This document shows, in pieces, positions 54,230 through 63,885 of a stretch of 64,000 bases of DNA. The DNA is from Diplonema japonicum (Eukaryota > Euglenozoa > Diplonemea > Diplonemida > Diplonemidae): contig OZ025712.1 of assembly GCA_964019335.1 (NCBI GenBank), positions 1-64,000 of the forward strand. The letters are read 5' to 3'. The notes below the pieces were generated by a model. It did no database searches. It was not told where the DNA came from and worked only from the letters and a program-made list of their open reading frames with translations. A program made the position numbers and the translations under genes. Within the stretch, counting starts at the first letter, position 1. Each line of letters begins with the position of its first letter.

Positions 54230-55177
54230 CTAAGCTATGGGCTCTTCTTTGCGCACGTCCTCAGCGTCGGCATCGTTCAAGAGATACGAGAAGTCAACTT
54301 CTGTTCTGATGTACTCCGACGACTTCTGGTGGCGTTTGGTAAAGTGTGGCCTTTCCGTCGCGTGCTCGTGCTTCTTTTGGTGCTCCTGACGTGAGAAATA
54401 AGACACAATAGACATGAAACATACCCTATCCTTGTAGCTCCTTTGGATGACTGCGTACTGGTGGATGTAGTAATACAAGAGATCATCGAACTCACCTTTG
54501 TATGTTTCCCCCTTCGCGACCTGAAGGTCCCTGACTAGGTAGTAAATGGCCTCGATGGTGGCGAGGAAGGTCTCGTCACCGACATTCTGGAATCTCCAGA
54601 AGAGGGTGCGGTATTTTTCGAGGAGAACAGGGATGCCAAGGGCTTTGACAGCAGGGTCGCGGCAGATCCCCTTCGACTGCTGCCATGTCGAATCGACGAA
54701 GACCAGGTTTTTGATGGAAGCAAGAGCACCGCTCTCGGCTAGCTGTGAAAGGCTCTGTGCTTCAGGGGAAGGGTAAACAAGAAGCGTCTCTTCCTTCTTG
54801 ATATCTTTCGGGAGCTCAGGGTGGGTGTAAAGATGCACATTGCTGCTCATCACGGCGCCTTGCACGCTCGTAGCCTTTCCCCGGTGCTCGCCAGCGTGAA
54901 GGAGAACGTGAACATCAACAGGCAGCTTCACGTCCACCGCCCGCGCCATCGGATTCGTCAGTTGCAAGCAATCATAGCAATAATACTGCCTCCGCTTGTC
55001 GCACTTCACGCAAGGTTTTCTCTCAGACACTTCTTTCCTCTCAAGAACCGATACAGGTTGGGTGAACTTCAGGCTATCTATGAACTTCTTGACTTCCTCA
55101 GCTGGGATGATGTCCTTTCCAACGTCACCTGTCCCAGTCACTACCTTTTTCTGCTTTTTGCTAGGTGGACCTTCCAT
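54230..55177 (-). CDS. DTWD1: tRNA-uridine aminocarboxypropyltransferase 1 (DTW domain)
   Basis: Exons 55177-54425 and 54385-54230; about 302 residues; 39-nt in-frame intron without stops. DTW-domain enzymes transfer the aminocarboxypropyl group of SAM to uridine, giving acp3U in tRNA. Visible: a CxxC pair cluster (CVKCDKRRQYYCYDC), LLVYPSPEAQSL, and the DTW signature in FVDSTWQQSKGI. DTWD1 rather than DTWD2 is suggested by overall length and the KPCVKC start. The start MEGPPSKKQKK follows an A/G-rich leader; a GTG-initiated longer form is unlikely. Splicing shortens a loop between YKDR and EHQKKHEHA. Confidence 0.85.
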   Translation of the reverse strand: MEGPPSKKQKKVVTGTGDVGKDIIPAEEVKKFIDSLKFTQPVSVLERKEVSERKPCVKCDKRRQYYCYDCLQLTNPMARAVDVKLPVDVHVLLHAGEHRGKATSVQGAVMSSNVHLYTHPELPKDIKKEETLLVYPSPEAQSLSQLAESGALASIKNLVFVDSTWQQSKGICRDPAVKALGIPVLLEKYRTLFWRFQNVGDETFLATIEAIYYLVRDLQVAKGETYKGEFDDLLYYYIHQYAVIQRSYKDRVCFMSIVSYFSRQEHQKKHEHATERPHFTKRHQKSSEYIRTEVDFSYLLNDADAEDVRKEEPIA

Positions 55178-55614
55178 TTTCTTTTTCTTTTTTTTTCTAT
55201 TCCTTTTCCCTCTCCTTAATTTATTTACACCCCCCCCCCCGTTCTTTTTTTTTCCATTCTCGACAACCACCGCTAGTAAAAGAAAAAAAAGAAAGTTTTA
55301 AAAAAAAATAAGAATAATAATAAAAGAAAAAAAGAAGAAAAAAGGAAAAGCACGCCCTGCAGGTGCCGCAACCCGGGCAACCCGCAAAAGAACCATCATC
55401 CCTGGCCTTCACACCACGAGGGTTACAAGGACTGCAGGGAGCCGAAAGGGGAAAGAAAAGGGGGGCATTCAAAGACAAAAGACAGTCCCACTTGAGGACA
55501 GCCTTTTGAAAAAAGTCGCATCAATAAAATAAAATAAAAAGAAAATTGGGGAGAAAATAAGGTAAAAACAGCACTACGTTTCAAGTTAATGTACGGCGCT
55601 TCATATATATGTGT
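55178..55614. other. Intergenic, contains a Cys-rich reading frame of doubtful status
   Basis: About 440 bases. A short frame near 55330-55480 (minus) encodes a Cys-x2-Cys series (CSPCNP...CPGCGTCRAC) but has no ATG and runs into poly-Phe; I do not call it a gene. The rest is A/T-rich. Confidence 0.5.
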
Positions 55615-55642
55615 TTAGTACCCAGCACCGATGAGGTAGTCC

Positions 55643-55676
<34 letters not shown>

Positions 55677-56044
55677 AATACCTTCATCCCCTCAACAGCG
55701 ACGTTGCACCCACCAGGGGTCTGGCCCTCGGCGTAGGTGCCGACAACCAAGCACTGGGTGCTCTTAGCAATGCACACCCCAGCAGCACCCTTCTTCCCGT
55801 AGTAAAGACCATCTTCGCTAATGAAACGGAGGGTGAAGTGCTTCTCCCCCGCAATGGTGCACCCGTTGGCCTGGAAGTACGCACCCGAAGCCTCACCCAT
55901 ACCACCGGCGATGGCAACAGCCTCCTCAGGGGTCAGCCCGAAGGCAGCATCCTTGGCCCAGACGGAGCCGTCAATTCCAAGAAGTGCTGCGTTCTTCACG
56001 GCACCGCCAGCGATCAGGTTGTCACAGTACGAGTCCCAAGACAT
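55615..56044 (-). CDS. Profilin, copy A
   Basis: Exons 56044-55682 and 55641-55615; 129 residues, the normal profilin length. Profilin binds actin monomers, poly-Pro and phosphoinositides. The N-terminal SWDSYCDNLIAGG and the C-terminal AVEGMKDYLIGAGY are typical. The 40-nt intron (55642-55681) begins GTATTAAC, is otherwise (AAC)n/(CAA)n, and ends CAACAG. Splicing restores the last helix; unspliced it would read poly-Thr. Protein and intron type match copy D, but the 5' flank (about 56065-56100) matches copy C. The ATG is preceded by AAAAA and an A-run. Confidence 0.95.
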
Positions 56045-56313
56045 TTTTCTTTTTTTTTTTTTTTTGTGTGGTGTTGGAGGAGCTTAAGTCACTGTGGTGC
56101 ATGAAGAGCTGGAACGCAGTTTTAAACGGAAAACCACATCAAACGACTACGCCGTAGGGCGTGGGGCGGTGTCTCAAAGTAAACGTGGCGAGCAACCGCT
56201 CGCAAGCGCTCAAAAAACGAGGGAACAGGGTGGGAGGATGGGGGAGGGGGTTATTTATTTCCGACACTCTGCGATGCCAATTGGCACACACATTCTTATT
56301 AAACGTTTGTCGC

Positions 56314-56740
56314 CTAGTACCCAGCACCGATGAGGTAGTCCTGTTGTTGTTGTTGTTGCTCAATGGGAACCCCATACCTTCATCCCCTCAACAGCGACGT
56401 TGCACCCACCAGGGGTCTGGCCCTCGGCGTAGGTGCCGACAACCAAGCACTGGGTGCTCTTGGCAATGCACACCCCAGCAGCACCCTTCTTCCCGTAGAA
56501 AAGACCATCTTCGCTAATGAAACGGAGGGTGAAGTGCTTCTCACCCGCAATGGTGCACCCGTTGGCCTGGAAGTACGCACCCGAAGCCTCACCCATACCA
56601 CCGGCGATGGCAACAGCCTCCTCAGGGGTCAGCCCGAAGGCAGCATCCTTGGCCCAGACGGAGCCGTCAATTCCGAGAAGTGCTGCGTTCTTCACGGCAC
56701 CGCCAGCGATCAGGTTGTCACAGTACGAGTCCCAAGACAT
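56314..56740 (-). CDS. Profilin, copy B
   Basis: Exons 56740-56378 and 56340-56314; 129 residues, nearly identical to the other copies (LFYGKK where A and D have LYYGKK; stop TAG not TAA). The 37-nt intron starts GTATGGGGTTCCCATTGA, then has a short (CAA)n ending CAACAG. This intron type is shared with copy C. Its 5' flank is unlike those of A and C. It lies 269 nt upstream, in transcription, of copy A and downstream of the dynein roadblock gene. Confidence 0.95.
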
Positions 56741-57080
56741 TTTCTTTTTTTTTTTTTTTTCTTTTTTTTAAATTTCGTGCTGGTAAATGATAGGTGTACA
56801 AATAGAAGCAGGCGGGGGCGGGGGGAGAAATAAAACTAAGGGGGGCGGCGCACTCTGTGTGCTGTCCCCCCACCCTCTCTGAGGTCCACTGTTCGAGGAC
56901 GGGCACCAGGGAGGGATTAATTAAGGCGCAGAACCCCTTTTTTTTTCCTTTCTTTCTTTCTTTTTCTTCTTCCTTAAAGCCGGACACTAACCCCACTCAC
57001 ATTGTGTATATTACATCGTTCCTTTAATCTCTCTCTCTCTCTTTTTTTTTTTTTTTTTTTTTTAACTAACTAACTTAGAC
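56741..57080. other. Intergenic between profilin B and the roadblock gene
   Basis: About 340 bases with T-runs (56742-56760, 57042-57063), a (CT)n tract near 57028-57040 and G-runs. No gene was seen. Confidence 0.6.
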
Positions 57081-57482
57081 CTAAATCGTAGTGGCGCTGT
57101 CGTTGTTGGGGTTTTGTATGACGATCAGCACGTACTCTTTGTCGGGGGCAACCTTTTTTTTTCCCCTCCCTTTTTTTTTCCCCCCACACACACACACACA
57201 CCATAATCTCATGTTTTTTAGACCTAATTCTTAGAAATGTCAGATCATTAGTTGGATCTAAATCGCGAACGCAGTGGCGTGCCTGGTAGGGAGAGGGGAG
57301 GAGGGGATTCAATCCTAGCATACCTTGACTGTCAGAGCTGTGATCAGCTGAGCGTACTGATTAGAAAGGTTGGCATCTTCTATGGTAGTTTTTATCGGTG
57401 CTCCATCGGAGTTTACAATTAGAATCCCCAAAACCCCTTTATGTTGGTTAATGCGGTTGAACGTGTCCTCGATTTCAGACAT
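57081..57482 (-). CDS. DYNLRB1: Dynein light chain roadblock (LC7) type
   Basis: Exons 57482-57324, 57282-57202 and 57152-57081; 103 residues, a normal family length. Roadblock dimers bind the dynein intermediate chains in cytoplasmic, axonemal and IFT motors. The spliced protein is clear: [59 protein letters not shown]. Intron 1 (41 nt) is pyrimidine-rich. Intron 2 (57153-57201, 49 nt) has no complex sequence: it starts with a (GT)n repeat used as the 5' splice site and continues as G-run, A-run, G/A, A-run and G. It sits between profilin copies B and C. Confidence 0.93.
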
Positions 57483-58067
57483 TTTCTTTTTTTTTCTATA
57501 TTTCCCCCCCCCCCTCTTCCTGTCCCCCGCTTTTACCTTTTGTTTTTTTTTTTCTCCCCCCCTTTTTTTTTGCCCGCAAAACAAAGGGAAAAAAAAAAGA
57601 AAATGTGGGAAAACGGGGTGTGGGGGATGGTAGAAAAGAAATGAAAAAAAAAAAAACGACATTTGCCTACCACGGTTTTTTTTTTTTTTTTTTTTTTTTT
57701 TTTCCAGTAAAAAAAAAAAAAAAAAAAAAAAAATAGGTCGGTTTATAAAGAAAAAAGAGAAAAAAAAAAAGAATGTCATTTTCTGTTTCTTCCAACAAAA
57801 AAAAGGGGGGATAAAATAAAGAGAAAGTAAACACAGAAGAAAGAAGGGAAAACAATACAAAAAAAACCAATTTTTTCTTGCTTTGTTTCCCCCTTCGTCT
57901 TCATCATGGAAAGAAAAGGTAAGGTAAAAAAAAAAGGGGGGGTTACGCCAAACACTATTATTTCTGCTGCACCAGTGCCAATTGTATCATTTGTTAAAGA
58001 GGCCAACTGGGCTGTCGGAGAAGTAGGGGGTGGTCCGGGTGATCCAGGGAAGAGGTTTACGCGCTGT
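57483..58067. other. Intergenic, includes a T28-A25 inverted pair
   Basis: About 585 bases of homopolymer-rich sequence. At 57676-57733 a run of about 28 T is separated by CCAGT from a run of about 25 A, a potential long A-U hairpin. No gene seen. Confidence 0.65.
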
Positions 58068-58095
58068 TTAGTACCCAGCACCGACGAGGTAGTCC

Positions 58096-58129
<34 letters not shown>

Positions 58130-58509
58130 CAATGGGAACCCCATACCTTCATCCCCTCAACAGCGACGTTGCACCCACCAGGGGTCTGGCCCTCGGCGTA
58201 GGTGCCGACAACCAAGCACTGGGTGCTCTTGGCAATGCACACACCAGCAGCACCCTTCTTCCCGTAGAAAAGACCTTCATCGCCAATGAAACGGAGGGTG
58301 AAGTGCTTCTCCCCCGCAATGGTGCACCCGTTGGCCTGGAAGTACGCACCCGAAGCCTCACCCATACCACCGGCGATGGCAACAGCCTCCTCAGGGGTCA
58401 GTCCGAAGGCAGCATCCTTGGCCCAGACGGAGCCGTCAATTCCGAGAAGTGCTGCGTTCTTCACGGCACCGCCAGCGATCAGGTTGTCACAGTACGAGTC
58501 CCAAGACAT
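58068..58509 (-). CDS. Profilin, copy C
   Basis: Exons 58509-58147 and 58094-58068; 129 residues. It differs from the others by IGDEGLF in place of ISEDGLF/Y and by DYLVGAGY in the last exon. The 52-nt intron starts as in copy B (GTATGGGGTTCCC) but has the longest (CAA)n tract of the four. The 5' flank (GGTGTTGGAGGAGC and following, near 58532-58566) is shared with copy A, not B. The ATG directly follows a long A-run. Confidence 0.95.
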
Positions 58510-58773
58510 TTTTTTTTTTTTTTTTTTTTTTGTGCGGTGTTGGAGGAGCTTAAGTCACTGTGGTGCGTAGAAAATAGTCGGTGAAGACGAGCGGAAAAAA
58601 GAAAGAAAAAAAAAATAATAAAAAAAAAAGGGGGGGAAAAAAATTCACCCTATCCTTCAGAGGGACATGTCTCATCTACTACTAGCAAGACCCAGACCCT
58701 GAAGTAACGAGTGGTGGGAGGAAGCATCCTTATAACCGAACATAAGGGTATCTCATAATTCTTCGTTTGTTGT

Positions 58774-59194
58774 TTAGTACCCAGCACCGATGAGGTAGTC
58801 CTGTTGTTGTTGTTGTTGTTGTTGTTAATACCTTCATCCCCTCAACAGCGACGTTGCACCCACCAGGGGTCTGGCCCTCGGCGTAGGTGCCGACAACCAA
58901 GCACTGGGTGCTCTTGGCAATGCACACCCCAGCAGCACCCTTCTTCCCGTAGTAAAGACCATCTTCGCTAATGAAACGGAGGGTGAAGTGCTTCTCCCCC
59001 GCAATGGTGCACCCGTTGGCCTGGAAGTACGCACCCGAAGCCTCACCCATACCACCGGCGATGGCAACAGCCTCCTCAGGGGTCAGCCCGAAGGCAGCAT
59101 CCTTGGCCCAGACGGAGCCGTCAATTCCAAGAAGTGCTGCGTTCTTCACGGCACCGCCAGCGATCAGGTTGTCACAGTACGAGTCCCAAGACAT
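58774..59194 (-). CDS. Profilin, copy D
   Basis: Exons 59194-58832 and 58800-58774; 129 residues, LYYGKK type like copy A. The intron is 31 nt, the shortest of the four: GTATTAAC followed by a short (AAC)n and CAG. Upstream sequence is an A-run and GAA repeats, unlike A-C beyond the first few bases. First profilin copy in the direction of transcription, 97 nt after the BAH gene. Confidence 0.95.
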
Positions 59195-59291
59195 TTTTCT
59201 TTTTTTTTTTTTTTTTTCTTCTTCTTCTTTTTGCAACAAAAAGGCTGTGGTGGTATGATAGGGGCAACAGAAAAAAAGGAGGAAACCCCGG

Positions 59292-60590
59292 TCACTGATC
59301 CCGTTTTCTCTTCCTTGGCACGACGACACGCGGCTCGCCACTCTGCTGGAGTATTGCGGGCATATGCCAAGACACGTACTGGTTCAGAGAAAAGAGCTGC
59401 GCAGTGTAGGCGCGCATGGTGCTATTCTGCGGTATGGTCGGCATGTAAGTGGTGATGACAGGTGCGTCCTGCGTGCTTTGCTGGCTTCTGCAAGGTACAT
59501 CCCTCAGCGGTGTCGGTTCCTCGACTGGGGCTACGGCCTCAGGTATTATTACATCGAGATTCAAAATGGGCATAATGCGCGACAGGATGGCCACCTCTGC
59601 GGCGGTGGGATCTACAACGTCTTCAAAGATCTTCCGTAGATCAGCCTCTGTGTCGACATGCTCTTGCTGCGACGCGAACGAAGGTTCTGGTTCCAGCTCG
59701 GGGTCGGGTTCTAGTGTCTTTGTGCTCATGGCGTTGATGACCTCGGTTAAGTTTTCCGGACCGGGATGCACGGATTGGTCTTCCTGCTCATCCTGACACT
59801 TCGAGACGTCGTCTTCCTGCTCCTGCTCCTGCTCTTGCTCATCTTGTTCCTGTTCTTCGTCTGACAGAAGAGCATCGTCTTTGTCCTGCTCAGCAGCTCT
59901 CTCGCCCCAGTCCTTGTCCATTGATATTGACGCAAACCCTGTCTGTCCCGCACGTAGGGGAGCACTCTTGCACTCTACGTGGAGCCGTGCTGCCTCAGGG
60001 ACACAGGCAAGTTGCGCAACTTGCGCAGTTTTTGAATCTTCATCCCAAGACCGGCACATGAAGTAGTGGTTTGGCTTTTTTAGGTAGCATGACCAGCAGC
60101 ACATCCAGCCTTGAGGGTTACCTGCTCGGTCACCGCCTTCGGCGCCGACGCATGCACGCACAATGGTCTGCGTGGGTACGGGGTCGTTGTAGTCGCTGTC
60201 CATGTCGATGGTGAGGTTGGCTGACGAGATGCTCCTGATGACGACAACCTGTCGCACCTTCGAGAGGTCCATGACAACAATGTCGTCCAAACAAGCAAGA
60301 ACCTCCTTCTCGTGCAACATCTCTTTGGGGTTCTGGTCGTACCAGTTCTTCGTGTACTCGTCACCCGCACGCATCCACGGCCATACTGTAGCGTACCGCC
60401 TCCCTTCCATCTCATACATAGACCACAGCCTGTACAGCTCGAACCCGTCTGTCTCGCCGTCCTTCACCGCCATCACATCATCGCCTACCTTCACCGTAAC
60501 ACCGTCTTGCGTGACATACTCTCTGTAAAACCTCCGGCCGTCCCTCCCCACCTCGCACGCACCCAGCCATCCTTCCTCTGGCTTGTCCAT
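59292..60590 (-). CDS. BAH-domain nuclear protein
   Basis: About 432 residues from ATG 60590 (MDKPEEGWLGACEV); the upstream in-frame extension lacks an ATG. A bromo-adjacent-homology domain spans roughly residues 30-150 (VKVGDDVMAV...FELYRLWSMYEMEGRRYATVWPWMRAGDEY...HEKEVLACLDDIVVMDLSKVRQVVVI). A Cys/Trp cluster follows (GWMCCWSCYLKKPNHYFMCRSW). The middle is acidic with Glu-Gln repeats, and the end is a basic nuclear-signal-like PRKRKRDQ. BAH proteins bind chromatin or nucleosomes. Function within chromatin is inferred only from the domain. Confidence 0.7.
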   Translation of the reverse strand: MDKPEEGWLGACEVGRDGRRFYREYVTQDGVTVKVGDDVMAVKDGETDGFELYRLWSMYEMEGRRYATVWPWMRAGDEYTKNWYDQNPKEMLHEKEVLACLDDIVVMDLSKVRQVVVIRSISSANLTIDMDSDYNDPVPTQTIVRACVGAEGGDRAGNPQGWMCCWSCYLKKPNHYFMCRSWDEDSKTAQVAQLACVPEAARLHVECKSAPLRAGQTGFASISMDKDWGERAAEQDKDDALLSDEEQEQDEQEQEQEQEDDVSKCQDEQEDQSVHPGPENLTEVINAMSTKTLEPDPELEPEPSFASQQEHVDTEADLRKIFEDVVDPTAAEVAILSRIMPILNLDVIIPEAVAPVEEPTPLRDVPCRSQQSTQDAPVITTYMPTIPQNSTMRAYTAQLFSLNQYVSWHMPAILQQSGEPRVVVPRKRKRDQ

Positions 60591-60986
60591 TATCCTAGCG
60601 TGGTTCCCTTCGTCATAGCAGAAGAATTTTGTTACACCCGAGAAAGCACGCAAAAAATCGAAGGCAACTAGGAAAAAAGCCCAAGAAACAATGCAGAGAA
60701 ATCAAGATCAATTGGAGACAGTTCAACGGAACAGCTCGTACAGGTGGAGTCGTACGGGAACTTCTAGCTTCTAGCAAGGGGCACCCTTAACGGAAGGGAA
60801 AAAAAAAAAACAAGGTTGAACAAAGCTCAAATATTTGTGTCAAATAATTTAAAACTCAGAAGAAAATATCTCGGGGGGGCGGGTGGGCGGGGGGGGGGGA
60901 TAGCTGCATTCTTTTAATTTTCTTTTTTCCCGTCGTCTATTTTTCTTCTCACCTCCCTCCCGGTCCCCTCATTTTTATTCCTAACA
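60591..60986. other. Intergenic, G- and T-rich tail
   Basis: About 400 bases between PPME1 and the BAH gene, with a G-run near 60890-60899. No gene recognised. Confidence 0.6.
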
Positions 60987-61979
60987 CTAAAAAGGGCCCG
61001 GGATGGGTGCAGTGTGTCTCGCGAAGAAGGACGATAGATAGCGGCACATTTCCTGTGGACTGTCCTCCTGCATGTAGTGCCCGGTGTTTGCGATGATGGA
61101 GAGCTGGAACTTGCCTTGCATGTGTGCCAGCGACAGTTCTCTGTCCAGACGGTCGGGGGAGGCAACGAGGAGGAGTTTGGGACATTTTGCAGACAGGAAC
61201 CATGTGTCGAGGCCGAGGAACCATTCTTCCCAGTAGGGTTCTGTTGAAAGTAGGTCGGTGCGCCATGTGTACAAGCCGTCCTTCTCCTTGAGCTGTGCAG
61301 GGATAGACGCCCGTGCTGATTCCATGTTCCGAAGCCCTGCACCCGACATCCCCCAGTGGATAGCCTTGCTGAGGGAGGTGAAGGACAAGGGTTTCTTTGC
61401 GAGGATGCTCTTCATATGCTTTAAGGACTCGATAGCAGTGCCCTCCACCACATCGACAACAGCACACCCCCCGAGTCCTGGAAGAAGGTCAGGGTGATTG
61501 GCGGCAGAGGCGGCGACAGCACCACCAAGGCTGTGCCCGACTATCATGTACTTGCTCCCCTTCGGGATGCAGGTTTTGATGATATTCACCGCATCATTCG
61601 TAATCGTCGCGATCGACATGTCCGTCCCATCCTTGCACACCGTTTCTCCATGCCCTCGCATGTCGTACGTTACAACGTTTACGTGCTTCTTCAGCTCTGC
61701 TGCACAGAGCCCCCATGACATGCCGCAGAGCCCCGCGCCGTGTATCAACAGCATGTGTTTTCCGCACCCCTCAGGCCCTTTCCCCTTGTACACCCTGAAG
61801 CTGTCCCCTCCTATGTCCACCGACTGCACCTCATCAAAACATTCCTGCGGGGTGATTGGCTTTATATCTTCAACCTTTCCCCCCGATCTACCCTTGGGGG
61901 GCGGCGGGAGCATCGAAGCAGGCGGTGGGGGCATGCCGCACGAGTTGCTCGCTGCTTTCTTTAAAAGCTCTTTGTTCAT
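60987..61979 (-). CDS. PPME1: Protein phosphatase methylesterase 1
   Basis: A single-exon protein of 330 residues; alpha/beta hydrolase that removes the C-terminal methyl ester from the PP2A catalytic subunit. The nucleophile is in GHSLGGAVAASA, the acid in VVDVVEGTA (a PPME1 signature, followed by IESLKHMKSILAKKP and IHWGMSGAGLRNMESARAS), and the His in NTGHYMQED. The oxyanion region is LLIHGAGLCGMSW. The N-terminus is Pro-rich, as in other PPME1 proteins. ATG 61979. Confidence 0.95.
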   Translation of the reverse strand: MNKELLKKAASNSCGMPPPPASMLPPPPKGRSGGKVEDIKPITPQECFDEVQSVDIGGDSFRVYKGKGPEGCGKHMLLIHGAGLCGMSWGLCAAELKKHVNVVTYDMRGHGETVCKDGTDMSIATITNDAVNIIKTCIPKGSKYMIVGHSLGGAVAASAANHPDLLPGLGGCAVVDVVEGTAIESLKHMKSILAKKPLSFTSLSKAIHWGMSGAGLRNMESARASIPAQLKEKDGLYTWRTDLLSTEPYWEEWFLGLDTWFLSAKCPKLLLVASPDRLDRELSLAHMQGKFQLSIIANTGHYMQEDSPQEMCRYLSSFFARHTAPIPGPF

Positions 61980-62117
61980 TTTTCACTCCCCCCCCCCCTT
62001 CCCCCTGGGTTTGGTTTGCAAATCTCGATAATGGTATTGTAAAAGAAAAAAAAAATAGCACCAACGTGAAAACAAAGGGTTAAACTTAACTTCAAATCAA
62101 AAAGGTGTAACAACGTA

Positions 62118-63410
62118 CTAAAGCCATTCAGGCGGTACCTCGTGGTAGGTGGTAGTCCCTCGGAGGGTGTACTCGTCCTCCACACGCAGCAGACTGTTCC
62201 AAAGCATAGTGCGGTCACCAGAGTAGAGACCACCCAGCATGGCCCAGTGACAAGACAGGTGCATAGCGAGCTCTGCAGGCAGTGTGTCTGGTGTTATGTG
62301 TGTCTCTGTTCGGAGGATGGTTTTTATGCGTTTGCCGTGTAGCTGTGCTGACTCAGATGCGAGGGCTGTGATGGTGTGGTGGCGCGTGAGGCGCACGGTG
62401 CACATGTCCAGTGGAATGTTCGCATTGCCGGAGATGATGTGAGTCCTGTCCACAACCTCGTCTCCGATGAGCAGGAAGTTCAGCAACTTCACGACACCCC
62501 ACCCGTCCACCTCCTTTGCGTTGAACGGGTCGACCACAGCGTGCAACAACCCGAGCTTCGCGTTGCGTTTGCACTCGTCGATCACAGCAAACGGAGACCC
62601 GACGTCGCGGGAGCCTCGTCCGAAGTGCACCACAACCTTCACACGTTCGTAGTACTCTGTCGACACATCGATCGCCTGCTGCACGTCGGTGAGGACATCT
62701 ACAAGTGACGCGTCGGAAGGGAGGACGAACCCGCCCCTCGGCCCGACGGGCGGGTGGGGCGAGGGTTTCAGAAGCTCTGTGATCTTCCGTACCAAAGCCA
62801 GCGAGGAGTGCAGCGTGTCGGAGTAAACGATGAGGGCAATCTCTTCGATGGGAACGAGGTTCTTGCTGTCTGCAGTGCTTTCGTAGATGGTGACGACGGG
62901 AACGGGAAGGGGTCCTGTGAGGGCCGGGTGCGAGGCGCGCCATGCAGAAGCAGAGAGGCAGAACCACCCCACACTACCAAGGTAGATACCTATGTGCGAG
63001 TCCAACATGATTGACGTAATGACTTCATCGATGCGTCCAACGGCCGCATCGCGGAGACGCTCTTCAATGGGAGGGATCTCCTCTGCTAGTATGCATCGGA
63101 CTTTGTCTCGTTCGCCGCAACCCTCTTCCATACCCCTCAGGCTTTGCATCTCTTCTACCTCGCTGCTTCGTCCCTCCCCTGTGCTGCTCTGCCATGACCC
63201 GTTGCATGTTTCCACTTGGATTTCCATGCACCACTCCCCGTTGCTGTTGATTACCGGTCGTCCTTGTACCGTTTTTATCTTATCCTGAACAAGTTCCAAC
63301 AAATTCTTTTCCATGTACAAAAACGGCTCTACTGGTTTGTCTTTACTCAGTCCCGAGAGCATCACTTCCACTAACTTCGCGACGGTGCTCGCTCGTTCCA
63401 TCTTGCCCAT
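62118..63410 (-). CDS. Enolase-like protein (ENO4-type), probably catalytically dead
   Basis: About 430 residues from ATG 63410; a 26-residue longer in-frame form starts at 63488 but crosses an ACCACAG acceptor-like site. The C-terminal part aligns to the enolase barrel: VVDPFNAKEVDGW (enolase SIEDPF..DDW), HIISGNANIPL (VVGDDLTVT), VRLTRHHTITALASESA (KVNQIGTVTEAI), and WNSLLRVEDEY (YNQLLRIEEEL). Metal ligands E and D, the catalytic Lys residues and the SHRSGE loop are replaced, so glycolytic activity is unlikely. Vertebrate ENO4 is a sperm-tail protein; a flagellar structural role is plausible here. The N-terminal domain differs from ordinary enolase. Confidence 0.75.
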   Translation of the reverse strand: MGKMERASTVAKLVEVMLSGLSKDKPVEPFLYMEKNLLELVQDKIKTVQGRPVINSNGEWCMEIQVETCNGSWQSSTGEGRSSEVEEMQSLRGMEEGCGERDKVRCILAEEIPPIEERLRDAAVGRIDEVITSIMLDSHIGIYLGSVGWFCLSASAWRASHPALTGPLPVPVVTIYESTADSKNLVPIEEIALIVYSDTLHSSLALVRKITELLKPSPHPPVGPRGGFVLPSDASLVDVLTDVQQAIDVSTEYYERVKVVVHFGRGSRDVGSPFAVIDECKRNAKLGLLHAVVDPFNAKEVDGWGVVKLLNFLLIGDEVVDRTHIISGNANIPLDMCTVRLTRHHTITALASESAQLHGKRIKTILRTETHITPDTLPAELAMHLSCHWAMLGGLYSGDRTMLWNSLLRVEDEYTLRGTTTYHEVPPEWL

Positions 63411-63885
63411 GGCATGCCTGTGGTATAAACTCAAAGACAGAAAAAAAACTTTTGACAGGAAAGGAGGAGAATGTATGGGGAGGTCCATTTGTTTAAGGGT
63501 AAATCCCCTTGGACGAAGAAAAAAAAAATCAGATAGTTAACCGAAACGGTACCACGTAGAAAAAGAAATAAGAAGGAATGAAGGGTATCTCAACAGGTGT
63601 GTTCCAGATACGCCTCTTATTCTCTTTTTAGTTGAATGGGACAATAAAGTCAAATTTGAAAAAAAAAAAAAAAAGAACATCAACCTTAAACATCAACGAT
63701 AGAGTATTCGTTGCATGGTTTCATTAACAAAACGCATACATTCGCGGATGGAAAAAAAGGGGGGGAGGGGGAGACGAGACAAGATATCCTCATCAGCTTA
63801 ACCACAGGCACCACAAGAGAGATCTCCCCATGTCAGCTAGTGATTAAGTGTCCGAGGTGCTCAAGTCGTGCTTTTCATAGTGTGC
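63411..63885. other. Intergenic
   Basis: About 475 bases separating the enolase-like gene and the cytochrome b5-domain gene, with an A-run near 63659-63674 and a G-run near 63760. Nothing recognised. Confidence 0.6.

Noticed and set aside
55221-55478. Cys-rich small protein
   Set aside because: No ATG, no terminator before a poly-Phe run, and no match to a zinc-binding family beyond Cys spacing.
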